DNA of 64,000 bases from CAYUZU01 sp964448675. GTDB taxonomy: Bacteria; Planctomycetota; Phycisphaerae; UBA1845; Fen-1342. The stretch spans positions 186,001-250,000 of the forward strand of contig CAYUZU010000001.1 of NCBI GenBank assembly GCA_964448675.1, read 5' to 3'. Position 1 is the stretch's first letter; each line of letters opens with the position of its first letter. A model generated the notes under the pieces. The model did not search any database and was not told the DNA's origin. It saw only the letters and a list, made by a program, of their open reading frames with translations. The position numbers and the translations under genes were made by a program. Positions 26,329 to 35,153 of the stretch are shown in pieces.

Positions 26329-28155
26329 ATGAGTGTCATGGAAAGCGACGCCCTGCTGAGTTCGATTCGCAACCAGTCAGCCGATACCGAGTTCTACCTG
26401 CCGATGCCGGCGGGGTACAAGCCTGGCAGCACCAAGTTCGTCGTTGTCTTCGGCACGGTGATGAGCGGCCTGGGCAAGGGCATCTTCAGCTCATCGCTGG
26501 CCAAGTGCCTGCAGGACAAGGGGCTCACTGTCGCCCCGATCAAGCTCGAGGGGTATCTCAACATCGACTCCGGCACGCTGAACCCCTTCCGTCACGGCGA
26601 GGTGTTCGTCCTGGACGACGGGACCGAATGCGACATGGACCTGGGCACCTACGAGCGCGCCCTGGACATGAACCTCAGCCGGCTCAATTTCGCGACCAGT
26701 GGTCAAATCTACCGCCGCGTGCTCGAGCGCGAGCGCACCGGCGGCTACCTCGGTCGCGACGTGCAGATGATCCCGCACGTCACCGGCGAGGTGAAGAACC
26801 GCCTGCGCGAGCTGGCCATCGCCACCAAAGCGGACGTGATTTTCGTCGAGATCGGCGGCACGGTCGGCGACGTCGAAAACGCCCACTATATCGAGGCCAT
26901 GCGGCAACTGGCGTTCGAGGAAGGCCAGCGCAGCGTCTGTTTCGTCGCGCTGACGTTCATTCTCGAGCCGTCGATCCTGGGGGAGCAGAAGAGCAAGGCG
27001 GCACAACTCGGCATTCGGCGATTGCTCGAGTGCGGGGTGCAGCCGCACATCATCGCCTGTCGGGCGCACACGCCCGTGACGCGCAAGGTGCGCGAGAAGA
27101 TCGCGCTGTTCTCGAACGTGCCGCCGGAACGCGTGTTCAGCATGCACGACTGTGAGAGCGTGTACCTGATTCCGGAGTTGCTGCGCGGGGCCGGCTACGA
27201 CAAGGCGGTGATGGAGTGGCTGAAGCTGGAATCTGAGGTTGATGAGGAGGCCGAACGCGACGCACGCGACAAATGGTCTTGGTATCTGGCCCGCTGCCGC
27301 AGCGCGACGCGGCAGATCACGATTGGCATTACCGGCAAGTACACCGCGGTACGCGATGCCTACGCGAGCATTCTCAAGGCGCTCGAGCACGCCGGCGCCC
27401 ATCTGGGATGCAAGGTGCAACTGCGCTGGGTCGATACGTCGGAACTGACGGACGAGACGGCGGACGAGTCGTTGCGCGACCTGCACGGGATTATCGTGCC
27501 GGGTGCGTTCGGTACGCGGGGCGCCACCGGCAAGATCGCCTGTCTCAAGTACGCTCGCGTGAACAAGCTGCCGGCGTTGGGGATCTGTTACGGGTTCCAG
27601 ATGGCGGTGATCGAGTTCGCGCGCAATGTCTGCGGCATGGAGGATGCCAACTCGACCGAGATCGACAGCGAGTGCCGCTATCCCGTGATCGATCTCCTGC
27701 CCGAGCAGAAGAAGATCGAGGGGCTCGGCGGCACCATGCGCCTCGGCGGGCAGGATGTCGCGGTGAAGGAGGGCACGCTGGCCGCGCGCATGTTCGGCAG
27801 CCGGACGCGGCTGCGCTTCCGCCATCGTTACGAGGTCGATCCGCGTTACATTCCGCAGCTCGAGGCCGGCGGCATGATCTTCTCGGGCAAGTCACCGCGG
27901 GCCGAGATCATGAACATTCTCGAATTGCCGCCGTCCATGCATCCCTACTACGTCGGCACGCAGGCGCACCCCGAACTTGTCAGCCGGCCGCTGGCATCGC
28001 AGCCGTTTTTCCTCGGTTTGGTCCACGCGGCACTGCAGCGGGCGTACCCGGACTACAACGAGCCGCTGGTCTACGCCGCCGAGTCGCGGCCCGCCGATGA
28101 CGACGGCGAGGAGGCCAGCGCGCCCGCGAGTGACGGCCGGCTGGGGCGGATGTAG
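26329..28155 (+). CDS. pyrG: CTP synthase (divergent)
   Basis: This enzyme makes CTP from UTP, ATP and glutamine. It has 608 residues, slightly long because of an N-terminal extension of about 35 residues and an acidic tail. The amidoligase domain shows FGTVMSGLGKGIFSSSLAK and KLEGYLNIDSGTLNP in place of the usual GGVVSSLGKG and KLDPYLNVDPGTM. The UTP-site motif is KSKAAQ rather than KTKPTQ. The Mg ligands (CDMDLGTYE; VEIGGTVGDVE) are kept. The glutaminase domain keeps the nucleophile Cys (LGICYGFQM) and the His-Glu pair (AHPEL), while the oxyanion region is PGAFGTRG, with Ala replacing Gly. Function is likely intact, but this is a distinct subfamily. A CATAAT box lies about 35 nt before the start. 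Confidence 0.9.
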   Translation: MSVMESDALLSSIRNQSADTEFYLPMPAGYKPGSTKFVVVFGTVMSGLGKGIFSSSLAKCLQDKGLTVAPIKLEGYLNIDSGTLNPFRHGEVFVLDDGTECDMDLGTYERALDMNLSRLNFATSGQIYRRVLERERTGGYLGRDVQMIPHVTGEVKNRLRELAIATKADVIFVEIGGTVGDVENAHYIEAMRQLAFEEGQRSVCFVALTFILEPSILGEQKSKAAQLGIRRLLECGVQPHIIACRAHTPVTRKVREKIALFSNVPPERVFSMHDCESVYLIPELLRGAGYDKAVMEWLKLESEVDEEAERDARDKWSWYLARCRSATRQITIGITGKYTAVRDAYASILKALEHAGAHLGCKVQLRWVDTSELTDETADESLRDLHGIIVPGAFGTRGATGKIACLKYARVNKLPALGICYGFQMAVIEFARNVCGMEDANSTEIDSECRYPVIDLLPEQKKIEGLGGTMRLGGQDVAVKEGTLAARMFGSRTRLRFRHRYEVDPRYIPQLEAGGMIFSGKSPRAEIMNILELPPSMHPYYVGTQAHPELVSRPLASQPFFLGLVHAALQRAYPDYNEPLVYAAESRPADDDGEEASAPASDGRLGRM

Positions 28156-28331
28156 GAAAGCTGTCAGCCGGATCGCGACGTGGGTCATCTCCGTCCCTCG
28201 ATCCCGCCTTTCCGCACGCACGCCGCTTCCCGGATCCCTGGTCCCGCTCGCTTGCGCTCTTGCTTTTGCCGGCGGATTGTGTTCTGTTGGCGGGCCGTGA
28301 TGCACGAGACCCCCAGGGATAGATTGCTGCG

Positions 28332-29315
28332 ATGATGAACGCCGTCATGCCACCGGATGCCGCGCCAGCGCACGACGCGGCCGCACCGCTGCTCTCGGTC
28401 GTTGCCCCGTGTTACAACGAGGAGGCCGTCCTGGTCGAGTTTCACCGCCGCGTGGCGGCCGTGTGCGACCAGATCCCCGGCGCGCACGAGATCGTGCTGG
28501 TTGATGACGGGTCGCGCGACCGGACCTGGGCGCTGATGCAGGAGCTCTGTGCCAAGGACTCGCAGGTGGTTGCCGTCAAGCTGGCCCGCAATCACGGCCA
28601 CCAGTTGGCACTGACCGCCGGCCTGCAGGTCTGTCGCGGGCAGCGCATCCTCATCATCGACGCCGACCTCCAGGACCAGCCCGAGCTGCTGCCAGAGATG
28701 ATGAAGGTCATGGACGACGGGGCGGATGTCGTCTACGGCGTGCGGCGTCACCGCGCCGGCGAGAGCCACTTCAAGCTCTGGACGGCGGCGGCGTTCTATC
28801 GGGTGCTCAACCGCCTCTCGGATACGCCGATCCCGTCCAACACGGGCGACTTCCGACTCATGAGCCGCCGGGCGCTCGACGTGCTGCAGGCCATGCCCGA
28901 GCGGCACCGGTTCATTCGCGGCATGGTGAGCTGGATCGGCTTTCGCCAGGAGCCGCTGCTGTTCGACCGTGACAGCCGCTACGCCGGCGAGACCAAGTAC
29001 CCGTTCCGCAAGATGCTGCGGCTGGCGATCGATGCGCTGATTTCGTTCAGCACCTGGCCGTTGAAGCTGGCGAATGTGCTGGCGTTCATCATGGCGGTGT
29101 GCGGGCTGGGCGTGCTGGCGTATGCGGTGATCGGCTGGTTGATCGGCCTGTCGACGCCGGGGTGGACCAGTATTCTCGGCGCGATGGCCCTGCTATCGAG
29201 CGTGCAGTTGCTGATGCTCGGTGTGTTGGGCGAGTACCTGGGGCGGCTCTACGAGCAGAGCAAGGGCCGGCCGCTGTTCATCATCGACCGCATTGAGCGG
29301 CAGGGCGGGCCATAG
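28332..29315 (+). CDS. GT2 family glycosyltransferase (GtrB/DPM1-like)
   Basis: This is a 327-residue membrane enzyme that probably moves a sugar from a nucleotide to polyprenyl phosphate for export. The GT-A domain starts LLSVVAPCYNEEAVLVEF, with VLVDDGSRDRTW and the DxD-like motif IDADLQDQPELLPEM. RHRAGESHFKLWTAAAFYR then NTGDFRLMSRRAL is the GtrB/DPM1 pattern. Two C-terminal transmembrane helices follow (VLAFIMAVCGLGVLAYAVIG; LLSSVQLLMLGVLGEYLG). It could provide a donor for GT39 or GT83-type transferases such as the one at 59900. A TAGATT box ends 6 nt before the first ATG. Confidence 0.88.
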   Translation: MMNAVMPPDAAPAHDAAAPLLSVVAPCYNEEAVLVEFHRRVAAVCDQIPGAHEIVLVDDGSRDRTWALMQELCAKDSQVVAVKLARNHGHQLALTAGLQVCRGQRILIIDADLQDQPELLPEMMKVMDDGADVVYGVRRHRAGESHFKLWTAAAFYRVLNRLSDTPIPSNTGDFRLMSRRALDVLQAMPERHRFIRGMVSWIGFRQEPLLFDRDSRYAGETKYPFRKMLRLAIDALISFSTWPLKLANVLAFIMAVCGLGVLAYAVIGWLIGLSTPGWTSILGAMALLSSVQLLMLGVLGEYLGRLYEQSKGRPLFIIDRIERQGGP

Positions 29316-29411
29316 CGGATTGGCAACCGCGACCAGCGACCGTGGAAGTCACTGCGCGGGCAGCGGTGCGTGGGTCGGCTTGCGGGCAACGGCACGCGAC
29401 GGCGCGTGTGA

Positions 29412-30578
29412 TCAGAAGGTCTCTTCGCCGGTGAGTTGTCGCCCGACGATGAGCTGGTGGATCGTCTCGGTCCCCTCGTAGGTGATGACGCTTTCCATGT
29501 TGAGCATGTGCCGCACCGGGCAGTGCTCGATGGTGATGCCGCCGGCGCCGAGCAGGTCGCGCGCTTCGCGCGCGATGTCCAGCGCCATGCGAACGTTGTT
29601 CCATTTCGCCATTGATACCTGCGTGTGATGCATCTTGCCGGCGTCCTTGAGGCGGCCGAGCTGCCAGGCGAGGAGCTGGGCCGTCGCGATACGCCGCGCC
29701 ATGTCCGCGAGTCGCTGCTGGACGATCTGCTTCTTCGCCAGCGTGCTGCCGAAGAGCGTTCGCTGGTGGGCGAAGTTGAGCGCTTCCTGAAAGCACGCCT
29801 GCGCCGCGCCGATCGCGCCCCACGCAATGCCGTAGCGGGCCTGCGTCAGACAATTCAGCGGCGCCCCGAGCCCCTCGGCGCCGGGGAGGCGGTTCGTGTC
29901 GGGTATGCGGCAATCATCCAAGAACAGTTCGCTGGTGACCGACGCGCGCAATGAGAACTTGCGCTCGATGTCGCGGGCGCTGTAGCCGGGTGTGCCTTTC
30001 TCGACCAAAAAGCCGCGGATGCCGTCGTCGGTCCTGGCCCAGACGACGGCCACGTCGGCGACGGTGCCGTTGGTAATCCACATCTTGGCGCCGTTGAGCA
30101 CCCAGTCGCCGCCGCTCTTCTTGGCGTGGGTCTTCATGGTGCCGGGGTCGGAGCCGCCGTCGGGCTCGGTGAGGCCGAAGCAGCCGACGGCCTCGGCTTT
30201 GGCCATGGCGGGCAGCCAGCGTTGCTTCTGCTCGTCCGAGCCGTAGCGGTCGATCGGGTACATGACCAGTCCGCTCTGGACCGAGGCATAGCTGCGCAGG
30301 CCGCTGTCGCCGCGTTCGAGTTCCTGCATGATCAGGCCATAAGCGATGTTGTTGAGCCCTGCGCAGCCGTAATCCTCGAACGTGGGTCCGAACAAACCCA
30401 TCTCGGCCATTTCCGGCACAAGCTCACTGGGAAAGCGGCCCTGCTCGAAACAGTCGGCGATGATCGGCAGCACCCGCTCGTCGACGAATCGCGCGACGGC
30501 GGCCTGGACCTGGCGCTCATCCTCGCCAAAGAGGTCGGCGACGTTCATGAAATCTGGGCTGGTCACGTCCGGGCTCAA
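29412..30578 (-). CDS. Acyl-CoA dehydrogenase (glutaryl-CoA dehydrogenase-like)
   Basis: This is a 388-residue FAD flavoenzyme oxidising acyl-CoA thioesters. Visible motifs are CFGLTEPDGGSDPGTMKT (flavin and substrate loop), VLNGAKMWITNGTVADV, RYGIAWGAIGAAQACF, and QRTLFGSTLAKKQIVQQRL. The catalytic Glu lies in SVITYEGTETIHQLIVGR. The RYGIAWGA plus TYEGT combination is that of glutaryl-CoA dehydrogenases, but substrate specificity cannot be fixed from sequence reading. Translation starts at a TTG codon (30578), 7 nt after a strong GGAGG. It converges with the GT2 gene and diverges from argF. Confidence 0.88.
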   Translation of the reverse strand: MSPDVTSPDFMNVADLFGEDERQVQAAVARFVDERVLPIIADCFEQGRFPSELVPEMAEMGLFGPTFEDYGCAGLNNIAYGLIMQELERGDSGLRSYASVQSGLVMYPIDRYGSDEQKQRWLPAMAKAEAVGCFGLTEPDGGSDPGTMKTHAKKSGGDWVLNGAKMWITNGTVADVAVVWARTDDGIRGFLVEKGTPGYSARDIERKFSLRASVTSELFLDDCRIPDTNRLPGAEGLGAPLNCLTQARYGIAWGAIGAAQACFQEALNFAHQRTLFGSTLAKKQIVQQRLADMARRIATAQLLAWQLGRLKDAGKMHHTQVSMAKWNNVRMALDIAREARDLLGAGGITIEHCPVRHMLNMESVITYEGTETIHQLIVGRQLTGEETF

Positions 30579-30716
30579 GATTCGGCCTCCAACATCAATC
30601 GTGGTGGAAAGTCCCTCGATTGTAGCGGTCCGGGCGGGCCGGGACCACAGTCGCCCGACGCACCGGCCGCCGGGCGGGGCGCTGACCGTGCTGTCAGCCC
30701 GGCGCGGTGCTGCCGC

Positions 30717-30745
30717 CTGACGCGGGCCCGGTTCCCGGTTACACT
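30717..30745 (+). promoter_or_regulatory. Candidate argF promoter
   Basis: CTGACG (30717-30722) and TACACT (30740-30745) are 17 bp apart, each matching 4 of 6 consensus bases. The start site would be near 30752, giving a leader of about 60 nt. No ARG-box operator is recognisable. Confidence 0.4.
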
Positions 30746-30811
30746 GCGCGGCTGGGAATACAGGGCAATCGCCGGCGGCGCCGCCGACCGGCTCAGCACG
30801 GGAGTATGACG

Positions 30812-31747
30812 ATGGCCGTGAAGCTGCGCGGACGTAGCCTGCTGTCGATGCAGGACCTTACCGGCGACGAGATCGTCGCGATTCTGGATCAGGCGGATGA
30901 GCTGAAGGCGAACCGCGATAAGTTCCACCAGGCGGCTCCGATGGCGGGCAAGACCCTCGCGATGCTGTTTCAGAAGCCCTCACTGCGCACGCGCGTTTCA
31001 TTCGAGACCGGCATGACCCGTCTGGGCGGTCACGCGATTTACCTGTCGCCGATTGACTTCAAGATCGGCGAGCGTGAGACGACCGAGGACATTGCGCTGG
31101 TGCTGTCGCGTTATGCCGACGTGATCATGGCGCGGGTGTTCGGGCACGATATCGTGGCGGACCTGGCGCGCTATGCGACCTGCCCGGTGATCAACGGCTT
31201 GAGCGATTATGAGCACCCGTGCCAGATTCTGGCGGATTTGATGACCGTTCGTGAGCGCAAGGGAACGCTCGCGGGGTTGACGCTCAACTACATCGGCGAC
31301 GGCAACAATGTGGCGCATTCGCTCATGTTCGGCTGCGCGCGGGTCGGGATGAACTGCACGATCACCTCGCCTTCCGGGTTCGAGCCGGACCCGCAGGTGC
31401 TCGAGCAGTCGCAGCAGATCGGCCAGGAGACGAGCGCGACGGTGCGGGTGGCGCTGGACCCGGGCGAGGGGGCGCGTGGGGCGGACGTGCTGTACACCGA
31501 CGTGTGGGCGTCGATGGGCCAGGAGGCCGAGGCCGCGGCCCGCAAGAAGAAGTTCCAGGGCTTTCAACTCAATCGCGAGCTGCTGGGCCAGGCGAACGAC
31601 GGGGCCATCATTCTGCACTGTCTGCCGGCGCATTATGGCGACGAGATCGAGTACGAGGTCTCGCGCACGGCGAACGCCGCGATCTTTGACCAGGCCGAAA
31701 ACCGCATGCATGCACAGAACGGGCTGCTGCTCTTGACGACCGCTTGA
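30812..31747 (+). CDS. argF: Ornithine carbamoyltransferase
   Basis: This enzyme of arginine synthesis joins ornithine and carbamoyl phosphate to give citrulline. It has 311 residues from the ATG at 30812. The carbamoyl-phosphate motif is SLRTRVSFE, and the HPCQ motif lies in SDYEHPCQILADLMT. The ornithine-site region DVWASMGQEAE and the catalytic HCLPAHYGDE are also present. I chose ATG 30812 over ATG 30806 because GGAG lies 7 nt before it; in-frame codons back to 30707 contain an Arg run and are unlikely. No other arg gene is adjacent. The usual SMG loop reads SMGQE, supporting ornithine rather than acetylornithine. Confidence 0.94.
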   Translation: MAVKLRGRSLLSMQDLTGDEIVAILDQADELKANRDKFHQAAPMAGKTLAMLFQKPSLRTRVSFETGMTRLGGHAIYLSPIDFKIGERETTEDIALVLSRYADVIMARVFGHDIVADLARYATCPVINGLSDYEHPCQILADLMTVRERKGTLAGLTLNYIGDGNNVAHSLMFGCARVGMNCTITSPSGFEPDPQVLEQSQQIGQETSATVRVALDPGEGARGADVLYTDVWASMGQEAEAAARKKKFQGFQLNRELLGQANDGAIILHCLPAHYGDEIEYEVSRTANAAIFDQAENRMHAQNGLLLLTTA

Positions 31748-31796
31748 CGGCGGTTGCTCCTCGATAACCGGACACCTCCGTTGTGAGGGAATGACC

Positions 31797-34700
31797 ATGA
31801 CCGCGCTACTGACGCTTGCTGCAGGCGTACTGCTCTTCGTTGCGCAGGCGACCGCGCCCGCGACCGATACCAGCACCACTCGGGAAGCCGAGCCGATGAC
31901 CCTGCTGCGCCGGGTGCCGCAGACGACGGCGGAGATCACGCCGCGCGTCGCGCTGGCCGCGGAGCGCATGGCGGCGCTGGCGCCCGAGACACAGCCGGCG
32001 ACCGCGCCGGCGGATCCGAACGTCGCCACTGCCCTGGCCGCGGTGCAGGCGCGCTACCGCGCGTGGGACAACTACCTCAATCGGCTGCGGCGCGCGGCGA
32101 AACTGCTGGCGACCCTGCCCGAGCTGCGGAGCGAGGCCCACATCGAGACGGTCACCGCTGAAATCGAGGAGATCAAGCGCGAGGCCGCGACGATCCGCCG
32201 CGCGCCCGTCCCGGTCGACCCGACCGACGAGGACATTGCGACGCTCGAGTCGCAGGTCGAGGCGTTGCAGACGCGCGTCGACATTCTCGCCGACGACCAG
32301 GCGCAGCGCACCAGCCTGCTGACCACCGGCTACGAGGAACAGCGGCAGAAGACCGAGGCCGAGCTGAAGCAGCTGCGCCAGGAATACGAAGCGCTGCTCA
32401 CCCGGCGTTCGGCCGAGGGCACGCCGACCACCGCGCCGGCCGAGCCGGGTGGCCGACCCGCCGAGCGCCTGCTGTTCGAGGTGCGCATCGCAACCGGCGA
32501 ATTGACGCTCGAGGCCATCGAGTGGGAACGGCAGCAGACCGAGCTGCTCGCCAGCGAGGGCGAGCGGCGGCTCAAGGCGCTGCGCGACAAGCTCGGCGCC
32601 CTGCAGGGACAGCTGTCGGCGATGGTGCAGAGCAAGGGCCGCGACCGTATCGAAAGGCTCGAGCAGCAGCAGGCCGCGACGGCCGATCCGTTCGAACGCG
32701 CCCTGATCGACTTGCAGCTGCTTTCCGAGCGAACGCTGATGGCGTACTTCCGCAGCGGTGACCGCGCCACGACCGCCGGTCGCGAGGCCGACAAGCTGGC
32801 CGCCGAGCGCCTCAGCGAGAACGTGTCGCTGTCCCAGAGCTTCTGGGACCGGGCCGGCACGTCGCTCGAGTTCCGCAGCGGCGAGGAGGCGTTCGAGCTC
32901 CAGCGCCAGCTCAACGAAGAAATCGACATGTTCACCAGCCGCAGCGACCGACTGCGCACCCGGCATGCGGCGGCGCTGTCGCGGCTGCGCGAGTTGCAGC
33001 GGGTGCGCGACCGGGTCCTGCGGCGTTTCGGCGAGCTGGCCGACCGGGCCCGGACCGAGGCCCAGTCTTCGGGCGTGGCCGATCGCGGCCAGGTCGACGC
33101 CCAGATCAGCCAACTGCGCGGCGAGCTGGCCGACGCCATGCGCACGCGGATCGAGACCATCGAGCAGCGCGTGGAGCGCAGTACCAGTGCCCTGGCAGCC
33201 GCGACCGAGCACCTCGGCCGCCTGCGCGCGATCAAGCGGACGCTGCGCTGGCAGCGCATCGCGCGGCGCGACGCCGGTCTGCTCATGACCGATTGGACCG
33301 AGGCGGGGACGGAGATGGCCCTGGTGGGCCAGGCCCTGGTGGGCGCTCCGCCGCCACGCGGCGCGGCGTCGCTGTACGAGCTGGAGGCCGAGCTCTTCGG
33401 TGATCGGGCGGACACCTACACGCAGGTGCGCGCGGTGGTCGTGCACCTGCGCGCTTACCTGCAGAGCGTGACGTCCTGGGGTTGGGTGCGTGCGGGCCTG
33501 GTGGTGGCGGGCGCCGTCGTGGTGGGCCTGATCGTCTGGCGCGTATCGCGACGCACGAGCATCCCCCTGGCCCGCCGGATCGAAGCCGAATACGCCGAGG
33601 CCATGCGCGAGGGGACCGGCTTTGCGGCGGGTCTCAGCGGGCGGATCAACCTGCTGGGGTGGAACCTGCTGGGTGACCTGGCGGTGCCGCTGCTGGTTGC
33701 GGTGGTGCTGAGCGTGCAGATCGAGGTCAAGGCGGGGCTGGCCGTGGCCCGGCCGATGCTGCTGGTGGGCATTTGGATGATCGCCGGCGCGATCGCGCTG
33801 TGGCGGCTGGTGCATCACCTGTTCGAGGCGGACAGTCCACCGCACCGGCCACTGCCGTGTGCTGACGGCGTGGCCCATCACTATCGCTGGTGGCTGATCA
33901 CGTTGATCGTGGTGTCGCTGGTGGTGCTGCTGGTGCCGCTGCTGCTGGTGGCGGTGGAGGCGGCGCTGGCGGTGCAGGTGGCGGGGCTCGAGCTGTTCAA
34001 GACGCTGTGCCTGATCATTCTGCTGCTGTTCCTGTTCCGCAAACAGCAGGTGCTCGGTCTGCTCGGCATGATCGCCGGCCAGTGGACGCAGATGCTGGTG
34101 TCCGTTTTGTATCCGATCGTGTTTCTGCTGATTCTCGTGCTGCTGCTGCTGCAGGTGGTCGGCTACGGGGCCCTGGTGTCGTTCGTGGGCTACGGTGCGG
34201 CGCTGTCGGCGGCGGCGCTGCTGTTTGCGGCGGCCGTGTCGGAGTACATCGTCGACCTGGTGGAGCGCTACTGGCACTGGAAGACGCGGCCGCTCACGCC
34301 GGCCGAGGTCCCCGCGCCGGAACGCGAAGAGGAGTCCGAAGAGGTCGCGGAAAGCCGGCAGCACTACGTGCTGTTCATGACCAAGGCGCTGGTGCGGCTG
34401 CTGGCGGCGCTGGCGACACTGGTGGCGGTGCTGGGGGTGTGGAACCTGCCGCTGCCGCACGAGTGGGTGGATGGCAAGGTGCTGGGGCTCGGGGCACTGG
34501 TGATCATCATCGCGCTGATCGTCGACCGGGTGATCTTCGCGGCGCTGTTCACACTGCAGCGGGCGGGGCGGCTGCCGGAGAGCACGACGAATCTCATTCG
34601 CCGCTGGATCCGCGGGGCACTGACCGTGCTGGTGGTGCTGACGCTGGTGGCGTTGACCGGCACGGCGATCGACAGTGTATGGACGTTCCTGACGACACTG

Positions 34701-35009
34701 CTGGCGATGGTGGCAATCGGCTTTGTCGCGGTGTGGAGCATCCTCAGCAACGTGCTGGCGACGCTGGTGATCCTGATCTGGCGGCCGTTCAACGTCGGCG
34801 AGGAGATCGAGATCTCGCCCGACGGTCTGACCGGTCGGGTGGTGGATATCAGCTTCATCTACACGGTGCTGAAGTCGCCGGACGGCACGCGGACGTCGGT
34901 GCCGAACAACCTGTTCGCCCAGAAGTACATCTGCCGCAAACCCGGCCGCGCCGTGCCGACTCGCACCCTCGCCGAGCAGCTCGAGGAAGAGAAGGCGATC
35001 GATGAATAG
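31797..35009 (+). CDS. Giant MscS-family mechanosensitive channel
   Basis: This is a 1070-residue channel of the MscK/KefA-like architecture. A signal peptide (LLTLAAGVLLFVAQATA) leads into a periplasmic region of about 550 residues dominated by coiled-coil helices (for example EQRQKTEAELKQLRQEYEAL). About 11 transmembrane helices follow, the last being the pore-lining TM3-like segment (LLAMVAIGFVAVWSILSNVL). The MscS beta domain (RPFNVGEEIEIS, VVDISFIYTVLKSPDG, VPNNLFAQK) follows, and the protein ends about 25 residues later, so the C-terminal alpha/beta vestibule domain is missing. The start at 31797 has GAGGGA 6 nt upstream; ATG 31791 is the alternative. It should protect against osmotic downshock. 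Confidence 0.88.
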   Translation: MTALLTLAAGVLLFVAQATAPATDTSTTREAEPMTLLRRVPQTTAEITPRVALAAERMAALAPETQPATAPADPNVATALAAVQARYRAWDNYLNRLRRAAKLLATLPELRSEAHIETVTAEIEEIKREAATIRRAPVPVDPTDEDIATLESQVEALQTRVDILADDQAQRTSLLTTGYEEQRQKTEAELKQLRQEYEALLTRRSAEGTPTTAPAEPGGRPAERLLFEVRIATGELTLEAIEWERQQTELLASEGERRLKALRDKLGALQGQLSAMVQSKGRDRIERLEQQQAATADPFERALIDLQLLSERTLMAYFRSGDRATTAGREADKLAAERLSENVSLSQSFWDRAGTSLEFRSGEEAFELQRQLNEEIDMFTSRSDRLRTRHAAALSRLRELQRVRDRVLRRFGELADRARTEAQSSGVADRGQVDAQISQLRGELADAMRTRIETIEQRVERSTSALAAATEHLGRLRAIKRTLRWQRIARRDAGLLMTDWTEAGTEMALVGQALVGAPPPRGAASLYELEAELFGDRADTYTQVRAVVVHLRAYLQSVTSWGWVRAGLVVAGAVVVGLIVWRVSRRTSIPLARRIEAEYAEAMREGTGFAAGLSGRINLLGWNLLGDLAVPLLVAVVLSVQIEVKAGLAVARPMLLVGIWMIAGAIALWRLVHHLFEADSPPHRPLPCADGVAHHYRWWLITLIVVSLVVLLVPLLLVAVEAALAVQVAGLELFKTLCLIILLLFLFRKQQVLGLLGMIAGQWTQMLVSVLYPIVFLLILVLLLLQVVGYGALVSFVGYGAALSAAALLFAAAVSEYIVDLVERYWHWKTRPLTPAEVPAPEREEESEEVAESRQHYVLFMTKALVRLLAALATLVAVLGVWNLPLPHEWVDGKVLGLGALVIIIALIVDRVIFAALFTLQRAGRLPESTTNLIRRWIRGALTVLVVLTLVALTGTAIDSVWTFLTTLLAMVAIGFVAVWSILSNVLATLVILIWRPFNVGEEIEISPDGLTGRVVDISFIYTVLKSPDGTRTSVPNNLFAQKYICRKPGRAVPTRTLAEQLEEEKAIDE

Positions 35010-35153
35010 CCGGCCATGCTCAGCCGGCCGCGGCAGAACGCGCGCGGAACACACCGCGCCGCACGCCACGTCGCCTTGTTACGGTCTTCCATTGCTACAG
35101 CGGTGCGTTGAAAGACCCGGGGCTTCGGTGGGCGCCCCAATGCGCGCGGCCCG

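Noticed and set aside
31806..35069. A long open frame antisense to the MscS gene
   Set aside because: Composition is Arg/Gln/His-rich as expected from the complement of a GC-rich gene; the sense frame has clear channel motifs.
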